Shown here piece after piece: positions 17,128 to 26,700 of a DNA stretch of 64,000 bases. The stretch is from G963669295 sp963669295 (GTDB lineage: Bacteria > Bacteroidota > Bacteroidia > Flavobacteriales_D > CALLUQ01). Every line of letters begins with the position of its first letter. Within the stretch, counting starts at the first letter, position 1. Both the position numbers and the translations under genes were made by a program. A model generated the notes under the pieces. It did not search any database, was not told the DNA's origin, and worked only from the letters and a program-made list of their open reading frames with translations. The stretch spans positions 5,642,001-5,706,000 of the forward strand of contig OY769938.1 of the NCBI GenBank assembly GCA_963669295.1, read 5' to 3'.

Positions 17128-18510
17128 CTACCGCACCACCAGCTTCACACGATGCAGTGCACCATCATACCCCACCTGCCCCATATACATGCCAACTGGC
17201 AATTCCAGGTTTTCAAGCTCCAATACCCGTTGTGCGGGCACTTGTAGCACTGCCTCTCCTTGCAAGTTGTACAAGGTAAACGTACTGCCGGGCGTTGGCT
17301 CCCATGGCAACTGAATGGTTACCCGCTCGCTAAAAGGGTTGGGATAGGCGGTAATGGCCTCCGTTACCGTTGCTGGTGCATCTACACTCAGAATTTCGGA
17401 GTATTGCGGCAGGTATCCATGAAAAACATTGGGCAACCCAATCCAGCCACCACCACCACCATCAATGAATGGTCCTACCTGCTGCTCTACAAAATTACAG
17501 GCGGTTCCTAGCGCATTGGGATTGGTAATGGCTGCTAAAGAATCTTTCCCATGTACGCCCATGTAAATGATACCATCGGGACCTAATTGCATTGGTTTTG
17601 GCGAAAAAAAGGATGGAACGATGATGATTTTGCTGGATGAAAGAATGGGAGCAGTAACGTCGTATTGAACCAAATCAAAACCATACTCAGCAGCATACAA
17701 TCGTTGTTCGCTGGGTGAGAACTCAAAATAATTGTACACCCCCATGTAGCGGTAATTGCCTATCGCACCAGTAGCTCGATCAAAGCGGGCCAACACCGCA
17801 TCGTTAGAATACCTCCCTATAGCCAGCAAATCACCCGATGGTGATGGTTTAATTATACGCACCTCGGTACCTACGGGAATCGGTGATACCACTGGGCTTA
17901 CACTCGGGCCATTGGCAGTCACCAAATATGCATTCATATCTGTAGTGACCCTGTTCCATACCACCACCCATAAATCGATGTTGTTGGCATGGCGAATTAC
18001 GGTCAATCCTTCACCCGCAGCATTGAAATTGTTAATGGTATCAAGTGGTGCTTGTTTAATGATCACATCCCCCAGGCCACCATCGAGGGTCATGTCAATC
18101 ACCGAATAGCGCAATCCACCAACATAATTATGCTCCAAACAATCTACTGTAAAGAGGTAGTATTTGGTGGTGCTTCCTGGCATGGGCACAGCGATACACC
18201 CCTGCATACTACTGGTACAGCCAACGGTATCAAGGGCTCCATTAGGCATGAGTTGGTGGTTGCGATTCCACACGCCTCCCTGAATGCCCCACTGGGGGCC
18301 ACCATTGCTGTAAAACAACAGCTGGCCATTGTCGTCGCAAATGGAAGCAACGCCTTCCCCCGCATCAATAGCACTTCCAATGGATGATGTAGGTGGGTTG
18401 GTATTAAAATCGAGTAGGAAACCTTGACCAAAACTCCATACATCGGCATTGTTTTGGGCAGATACTATACTTACCATTGCACAAAAGGCAATCAACAGTA
18501 ATTTCTTCAT
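17128..18510 (-). CDS. T9SS type A secreted beta-propeller protein, paralog 3 of 4
   Basis: 460 residues. Signal peptide MKKLLLIAFCAMVSIVSA, then the shared propeller motifs (ADVWSFGQGFLLDFNTNPP, GQLLFYSNGG, IIKPSPSGDLLAIGRY, FEFSPSEQRLYAAEYG). A Gly-rich insertion (DGGGGGWIGLP) lies in the last blade. The sorting domain (ITAYPNPFSERVTIQLPW, FTLYNLQGEAVLQVP) is almost identical in DNA to that of paralog 4, and the 3' non-coding flank is also nearly identical, pointing to recent duplication or gene conversion. An intergenic gap of 211 bp separates it from paralog 2. Export by T9SS is expected; function is otherwise unknown. Confidence 0.92.
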   Translation of the reverse strand: MKKLLLIAFCAMVSIVSAQNNADVWSFGQGFLLDFNTNPPTSSIGSAIDAGEGVASICDDNGQLLFYSNGGPQWGIQGGVWNRNHQLMPNGALDTVGCTSSMQGCIAVPMPGSTTKYYLFTVDCLEHNYVGGLRYSVIDMTLDGGLGDVIIKQAPLDTINNFNAAGEGLTVIRHANNIDLWVVVWNRVTTDMNAYLVTANGPSVSPVVSPIPVGTEVRIIKPSPSGDLLAIGRYSNDAVLARFDRATGAIGNYRYMGVYNYFEFSPSEQRLYAAEYGFDLVQYDVTAPILSSSKIIIVPSFFSPKPMQLGPDGIIYMGVHGKDSLAAITNPNALGTACNFVEQQVGPFIDGGGGGWIGLPNVFHGYLPQYSEILSVDAPATVTEAITAYPNPFSERVTIQLPWEPTPGSTFTLYNLQGEAVLQVPAQRVLELENLELPVGMYMGQVGYDGALHRVKLVVR

Positions 18511-18811
18511 GATTGTTATTGTTTAAGTTTTTACTAGAAATTACTCAATAAATCACACGATTATGGAGTTCATTTATTTAATTGCATCAAATACGGGGTG
18601 AACTGCTAGTATTGTTGATCGAATAGAAAAAATGGCCATATCGAAAAAACACGGTCGTTTTTTTATGACCATATTGTCCACTAATGTTCAATAATCTGTT
18701 ATTCAATTAAACCCTGGGAATTATTGCACTAGCTTTTTGCCCCTTATTTTTCGGGGAATATCCAGAAGTGGTTAACCACCACGATATAAAGAAAGAAACA
18801 AGAAAAGTGTA

Positions 18812-20191
18812 CTACCGCACCACCAGCTTCACACGATGCAGTGCACCATCATACCCCACCTGCCCCATATACATGCCGGCTGGTAAGTGCAGATTTTCAA
18901 GCTCCAATACCCGTTGTGCTGGCACTTGCAGCACTGCCTCTCCTTGCAAGTTGTACAAGGTAAACGTACTGCCGGGCGTTGGCTCCCATGGCAATCGAAT
19001 GGTCACCCGCTCGCTAAAAGGGTTGGGATAGGCGGTAATGGCATCCGTTACCGTTGCTGGTGCATCTACACTCAGTATTTCGGAGCATTGTGGCAGGTAT
19101 TCATGAAAAATATTGGGCATGCCGATCCAACTGAATCCATTGGGTGGTACATACGGTGCCCCCACCTGTTCCAGCACAAAATCGCAAGCCGTACCTAATG
19201 CGTTCGGGTTATTGATTGCCGCCAGCGAATCTTTGGTAGACATGGCCATATAAATGATACAATCGGGACCCAACTGCATTTGGTTGGGCGATAGCAGGCT
19301 GATGGTGGTTCTGCTCAATGAAAGGATGGGTGCTGTAATGTCGTATTGAAACAGGTCGTCGCCAGTAGCATACAATCGTTGCTCGTTGGGCGAAAACTCA
19401 AAGTAATCGTGCAACATGCCCATCGAACGGTAGCTGCCTATTGTGCCAGTAGCCCGATTAAAGCTAGCCAACACCGCATTGTCGGGGTATTTGGCGATGG
19501 CCAATAACTCTCCTGAAGGCGAAGGCTTAATCATACGCACATTGGTACCTGTAGTAATTGATGATACTACCGGGCTGCCACTTGGGCCATTGGCCGTCAC
19601 CAAAAAGGCATTCATATCGGTAGTGGTTCTATTCCATACCACCACCCACAAATCGGTATTGTTGGCATGGCGAATAACGGTCAACCCTTCATGGGCATCA
19701 ATGATATTGCCAATAATAGTATCTAACGGCACCTGTTTAATGGTTACATCGCCCAACCCACCATCAAGGGTCATATCGATCACCGAATAACGCAAGCCAC
19801 CAGCAAAACCATGCTCCAAACAATCTACTGAAAAAAGGTAGTATTTGGTAGTACTGCCTGGCATGGGTACTGCAATGCACGACTGTGTGCTGCTGGTACA
19901 GCCATCGGTTCCCATGGCACCATTAGGCATGAGTTGATGGTTGCGGTTCCACACCCCTCCCGGGTAGCTACTGATAGGGCCTCCATTGCTGTAAAACAAC
20001 AATTGGCCGTTATCGTCGCAAATGGAAGCGGTGCCTTCAAAGGCATCAATCGCACTAACATTCGATGGTGTAGGAGGATTGGTATTGAAATCGAGCAAGC
20101 AGTTTTCTCCAAAATTCCATACGTTGGCATTGTTTTGAGCAGATGTTATACCCACAATACCGCAAAAAGCAAGTAACAGTAACTTCTTCAT
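18812..20191 (-). CDS. T9SS type A secreted beta-propeller protein, paralog 4 of 4
   Basis: 459 residues from the ATG at 20191 (MKKLLLLAFCGIVGITSA); an ATG eight codons upstream is disfavoured because it precedes the signal peptide. It shares all propeller motifs (NVWNFGENCLLDFNTNPP, SICDDNGQLLFYSNGG, VIDMTLDGGLGDV, YFEFSPNEQRLYAT) and the C-terminal sorting domain (ITAYPNPFSERVTIRLPW). It is the first gene of the array and the only one with a perfect -7 promoter box upstream (TATCTTTG on the minus strand), so it may lead transcription, although the 200-300 bp gaps downstream suggest separate promoters for some copies. Confidence 0.92.
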   Translation of the reverse strand: MKKLLLLAFCGIVGITSAQNNANVWNFGENCLLDFNTNPPTPSNVSAIDAFEGTASICDDNGQLLFYSNGGPISSYPGGVWNRNHQLMPNGAMGTDGCTSSTQSCIAVPMPGSTTKYYLFSVDCLEHGFAGGLRYSVIDMTLDGGLGDVTIKQVPLDTIIGNIIDAHEGLTVIRHANNTDLWVVVWNRTTTDMNAFLVTANGPSGSPVVSSITTGTNVRMIKPSPSGELLAIAKYPDNAVLASFNRATGTIGSYRSMGMLHDYFEFSPNEQRLYATGDDLFQYDITAPILSLSRTTISLLSPNQMQLGPDCIIYMAMSTKDSLAAINNPNALGTACDFVLEQVGAPYVPPNGFSWIGMPNIFHEYLPQCSEILSVDAPATVTDAITAYPNPFSERVTIRLPWEPTPGSTFTLYNLQGEAVLQVPAQRVLELENLHLPAGMYMGQVGYDGALHRVKLVVR

Positions 20192-20212
20192 AGCTGTAGT
20201 TTGTAGTTGGGT

Positions 20213-20220
20213 CAAAGATA
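20213..20220 (-). promoter_or_regulatory. -7 promoter box of propeller paralog 4
   Basis: On the minus strand this reads TATCTTTG, an exact TAnnTTTG match, 21 bp before the ATG at 20191. No well-spaced -33 TTG is seen. The rest of the 509-bp gap to the divergent giant gene (20192-20700) is AT-rich and holds no gene that I can support. Confidence 0.45.
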
Positions 20221-20700
20221 AATGAAGTTGGAATATCGAGCATTACCAACCGATAAATTTAACCGCTCTTTTCAATCCATCTCATTTAAAACTAAACCAC
20301 CACGAAAATAACTTGGTCAAGCTGCTGTAAAACAGCATTTTTAAATCCGCTGATTAGCACATTAACTTTCCCCAATTCATGAACTACATGCCATCATCGA
20401 AGACTCATGTTGAACTTATACCGTACATCAACGTTACTTTACACCGCCCGTTTTTTTATCGTCATATTACTTGTAAACGTTTAACAGCCTATTATTTAAC
20501 TAAATTACTATAAGTCAATGCATTAACTTTTTTCTCCATACCTTGTTTCTAAGGAAACATTCCATCTATATTTTTTTAGCATTTATCCGGCAAAAAAGAG
20601 GGTTTAACTGTTAAAACATTTATTTAATCGATTTTAATTTGTGGATGGCAGCGTAAAGCCGTAATTTCAATTTCTCGTAAAAAACCGAAAATACTTTACT

Positions 20701-23700
20701 ATGACCCGTAAAACGCTCCTAACGAGTGCATTAGCGCTGCTAGCTTGCATTGCTTTTTCGCAACAACCCCAACAACATTCCATCCCGCAACTACCGGCCA
20801 CTCCCGGTGCTGCTCCGGTGCAACAAATTGGGAACCCACAACCGATGCCAATGGCACCAATTCCTACCTCCCAAAAAAGCATGGGAAGTAAATTGGCACA
20901 AACCTCCAATGCCTTCCATTTTAACGGCAATAAAGGGGCTGTCATCAACACCATTAAAGGACTCAACCAAAAACAACCGGGCGACGATCCTCGCAACCTT
21001 CCGTTGAGCCAAAATGGAAAATTACTTTCCGTAGGTGGCCAGGAGGTTAACTTCCGTAGGTCAGACAACCGCGATGTAACCAACATCTGCTACACTCCCC
21101 GTCCTTATATAGATGGAGGCAGTAGAGATGCCAGCTGTGGTTTTGTAGTGCCTTGCGACAACCCTGCCAACAGGGATGCTGCCAGCACCACGCTAAAATA
21201 TTTTCAGTTAGAGTGGCACGTAATGTGGAACGGTGGTGCCAGCTCCAACATCGATCAAACACGCATCGATGCATTGATGGCCGAGCTGAATGCTGATTTT
21301 GCCAGCCACAACATGATTTTCTGTGCCGATCCGGCTAACTTCTACGAAGATCCAGGCAACTGGGATCACGACGAAAACACTGAAGAAGTTTCGTTAAAAA
21401 CAACTTATAATGTTACCCCTACACAGGTTATTAACATCTATGTAGTAGGTCAGATGGGACCTGGTGGCTACGCCCGCTTCCCATACGATCCGATGGGAGG
21501 TACCAGCGCCACCGGTGGTGTGGTACTGAACAGAGGCAACTGCTCAGTAGGTACCCACACCTTAGCACACGAGTTGGGTCACTCGTTTGGTTTGGAGCAT
21601 ACCTTTGCAGGAGTAGATGAAAGAAGCCAATGTTCTTCATGCTACGAAAAAGTAAGAAACGTAAACGGTTCCAGTAACACCACTGGAGTGCCTACTCCTA
21701 ATGGTGGGCCTTACACACAAGAAGGTGATCAAGAAGGCGATTGGTGTTCAGACACCAACCCACACGATACTTATACTTACCAGTGTTCTACCAGCTCTAA
21801 CCCCAACGGTGGTTGTGATTCAAACCCATGGGCCAATGCACCGGTAAACAACCACATGTCATACTCTTTCTGCTCTACACAGTTTACTGCTCAGCAAGAA
21901 AGAAGAATGCACTGTATGCTCAACACCTACCTCGGCAGCTGGATTGCTTATGGTGGTGGTGTTTGTGGTGCACAGCCTCCAACAGCCGATTTTGTAGGAA
22001 ACCCTACTACCTGGCAAGCACCATCTAACGTTACCTTTACCGACCTTACTCAACCTTCAGCCATCGTTACCAGCTGGAACTGGACATTTGATGTAGGTGG
22101 TGGTAATGGCGTAACTTGTGTTGGTTGTGTTGGTCCTAACGCTACCTATACTGGTCAAACCCCTCCGGTAGTTACCTATCCTAACCCAGGATTGTACACC
22201 GTATCGTTAAACGTAACCAGTGCCAACGGGCCAAGTACCGAAACAAAAATAGACTACATTGAAGTGCTGGCTCCTGCTGGCGATTGCGATACCCTTACTA
22301 CCCAATGGGAAAATGTAGGGCCAACTGTAATTACATACGGATTTGGTGGCGGATGGATTACCGGGGTACAAGATCCTGTGAACTCTGTATTGCCTACCGA
22401 CCCTAAAGGGGTATACGAACGATACTTTACCCCCAACCCCGGTGTTACCCAGGTGGGTGCCATTCGTGTAGGATTGGGTGGACTGAACGATGCTGATGCC
22501 GACATGCGCTTCCAGGTAAGCGTTTACGACGATGATGGTGCTGGTGCCCCCGGTGCCTTACTTGGCGGACGTGGTGGATTAGACCCTACGGCTCTTGGTG
22601 TACCCGGCATTGGTTTCTTTACTGAATTTTGGGTACCACTATTTAACGCACAAACCCCTACTACCGGTACCTTCCACGTAGCGGTAGAAATATTCCCGGG
22701 CGATGCCACCGATAGTTTAATTGTGATGAGTTCCTGCCTCGGCCCTCCCGGATGCCCCGTAGCAGAAGGGGAAGCTGATGCTTCGAACCACATCTTTACC
22801 ACCGGTTTTGGTTTTGAAAACTTATTAACGATTTATGGTGCCGACTTTGATGTTGACATTATTCCTATGCTGGGCGAATGGGCTCCCGACCCCATCATTA
22901 CTGGCTTTACCGAAAACGTAGTGTGCGACACTACTTTCGTAACCCTATTCGATACGGTGCTGTATACGGCCAACCCCGATGCCTGGGGCTTTGAGTTTGC
23001 CGACGGTACAGTGCTCACGTATACTTCCGACCCCATGACCATTAACCGTACCTACACCACTCCCGGTCCTGATACGGTAACCGTTTATGCGGTGAACTCT
23101 TGTGGTAGATCCGATACCAACGTATACATTATACCTTATAATTTCCTGGCTACTCCAGATGCAGAATTTACCAAGGTACAAGCCAACCCCATTTGTGCAG
23201 GAGCACCGGGTGTTGACTTCAATGCCAATACCAGTGGGTACGACGATTATTTCTGGGATTTTGGTGATGGCACCACTACCTCTACTGGTGGTACCCCATC
23301 GGCCAACCATGTATATGCCACTCCTGGCTTGTACTATGTGTCGTTAACCACTACCACAGCGGGATTTGCTCCGTTGGACACCTTTTATTTAGAAAACTTT
23401 GAATCGGGTTGGCCTGCGGGATACGATCGTTACGACAACGATGCCAGTACACCCAATGCAGGGGTTAACCCACCATGGACAGGTACCAATGCTACTGCCT
23501 GGCTTGATATTGATGTAGATGGCAACGGCAATACCGAAGCTGCAAGTACTTCATGGAACGTAGATCCATTGATTGCTGGCGACGACTGGATGCTCACCAC
23601 AGCCATTGGCCCACTACCAGCAGGACAACGTTTGTATTGGGATGCTCAAGCCTACGACAACACGTTTGCCGATGGTTATGAAGTACGCATTTCTACCACA

Positions 23701-26700
23701 CAGTTGCCTGCCAACACCACCAACTACAGCACCATGCTGTTCTCCATAGGCGCAGAAAACACCTTCTCCACCACACGTGGGGTTGACCTCTCTGCCTATG
23801 CCGGACAAACGGTATACATTGCCTTCCGCAACAATTCGTTAGACGATTACATCTTATCGATCGATAACATTAGAGTAGGAACGGCAGCACCAGGCTGTAA
23901 CGCCACGCGTACCATTGCCGACTTTGTAGAAATTATTGATTGTACGGTAATTCCTCCAACGGCAGTGTTGAATGCTGATGTTACTTCGGGCTGTGCCCCA
24001 TTAACAGTAACCTTTACCGATGCTACTACAGTAGGTGATCCTGCTACTTCATGGTTGTGGAACTTTGGCGATGGAAACTTCTCTACCGCACAAAACCCTC
24101 CACCTCATGTATACACTACTCCAGGTACTTACTTTGTAAGCTTCGAAGCGTGTAATGCTGGTGGGTGTTCTACCGACTATGTAACCATAACCGTAGGCAC
24201 ACCACCTACCATCGATAACATTGTAACGGTAGATCCATCTTGTATAGCCAACAACGGTAGCATTACCATTACAGCAAGTAGTGGTACGCCTCCACTTCAA
24301 TACTCTATTGATAACGGAGTAACCTTCCAGGCTGGTAATAGCTTTACCGGATTGGGTGCTGCTTCTTACGATGTGGTAGTAGAAGATGCCTTAGGGTGTC
24401 AAGCTACACAAACGGTAGCACTGACTACCCCTACCGGGCCTAGCATTAGCAACGTGGCATTAACCGATCCTTCTTGTAATGGCAACAGCAATGGTTCGAT
24501 TGTCATTACTGCTGGTGGCGGAACACCTCCACTACAATACTCTATCGATAATGGGGTGACCTTCCAGGCAGGCAACAGCTTTACTGGATTGGGTGCTGCT
24601 ACCTATAATATAGTTGTAGAAGATGCTAGCGGATGCCAGGCAACTACCACAGGAACATTAACTGACCCTCCGGTCATCACCTACTCGGCAGCGGTAACCG
24701 ATCCTACTTGTAACGGTGGTGCCAATGGCTCAATTGTCATCACTGCTGGTGGTGGTACTCCTCCACTCCAATACTCTATCGATAATGGAGTAACCTTCCA
24801 GGCAGGCAACAGCTTTACTGGATTAGGCGCTGCTACTTATAATGTAGTAGTAGAAGATGCCAATGGTTGTCAGTTTACCACTACCGAAACACTAACTGAT
24901 CCTGCTGCGGTAACTTACAGCGCAGTAAACACCAACCCAACCTGTAACGGTGATACCGATGGTTCAATCGTATTGACTGGTGCTGGTGGCGACGGTGGTC
25001 CTTATAACTACTCAATTGACAACGGAGTCACCTTCCAGGCTTCCGGTTCTTTCACCGGACTTGGCGCAGGTACCTATAATATAGTAGTAGAAGATGCTAG
25101 CGGTTGCCAGGTTACTGGTACCGAAACACTAACTGATCCTGCTGCGGTAACTTACAGTGCAGTAAACACCAACCCAACATGTAACGGTGATACCGATGGT
25201 TCAATCGTATTGACCGGTGCTGGTGGCGACGGTGGTCCTTACCAATACTCGATTGATAATGGTGGAACCTTCCAGGGCAGTGGTGTATTCACCGGCCTTG
25301 GTGCAGGCACCTATAACATAGTAGTAGAAGATGGTAGCGGATGCCAGGTAACAGGTACCGAAACATTGACCGACCCTGCCTTAGTAACCTATAGCGCAGT
25401 AAACACCGATCCTACTTGTGCCAACAACGACGGTTCAATTGTATTGACAGGCGCAGGTGGCGATGGTGGTCCATACCAATACTCCATCGATAATGGTGGA
25501 ACCTTCCAGGCTTCAGGCACTTTTAACGGACTTGCGGCTGGAACTTATAACATTGTAGTAGAAGATGCCAGTGGATGTCAGGTAACGGGAACAGAAACCC
25601 TTACTCTGCCTACAGGCCCAACCATTGATAACGTAGCTACTACCGATCCTACTTGTGGCAACAGCGATGGTACCATTACCATTACTGCCAGCGGTGGTAC
25701 ACCACCTTATCAATACTCTATTGATAACGGGGTAACCTTCCAGGCCAGTAACAACTTTACCGGATTGGCAGCAGGTACTTACGATATCGTGGTAGAAGAT
25801 GCTGGTGGATGTCAGGCTACCACTACTGTGAGTTTAACCAATGTAGGTGCTCCTAGCATTGACAACATCACTGCTGTTGATCCTACCTGTAATGGTGGAT
25901 CAGATGGTTCAATTACCATCACTGCCAGCGGTGGAACTTCACCTTATCAATACTCGATTGATAATGGAGTCACCTTCCAGGCGGGCAATAGCTTTACTGG
26001 ATTGGGTGCTGCTTCTTACGCTGTGGTGGTAGAAGATGCATTAGGATGTCAAGTCTCGCAAAACGTGGTGTTGACCGATCCTCCTGCGGTAACTTACAGT
26101 GCTGTAAATACCGATCCTACTTGTAATGGCGATACCGATGGTTCTATCGTATTGACCGGTGCAGGTGGCGATGGTGGCCCTTATAACTATTCGATTGATA
26201 ATGGAGTAACCTTCCAGGCTTCTGGCACCTTTGCCGGACTTGGAGCTGGTACTTACAACATTGTAATAGAAGATGCCAGTGGTTGCCAGGGAACAGGTAC
26301 TGAAACCTTAACCGACCCTGCAGTAGTCACCTACAGCGCAGTAGTTACTAATGCTTCGTGTAACGGAGCACTTGATGGTTCGATTGTAATTACTGCCGGC
26401 GGCGGCGATGGTGGTCCTTACCAATACTCTATTGATAACGGTACTACCTTCCAGGCTTCAGGCACCTTTAATGGACTTGGAGCAGGCACTTACGACATCG
26501 TAGTAGAAGATGCTAGCGGTTGCCAGGTAACTGGCACTGAAACCATCACCGAACCTGCAGCAGTAACCTATACGGTTGTGTTGACTGATCCTACTTGTGG
26601 AGCCAGCAACGGTTCGATTGTCATCACCGGTGCTGGTGGCGACGGTGGTCCATACAGCTACTCCATCGATAACGGAGTCACCTTCCAGGCTTCTGGTACT

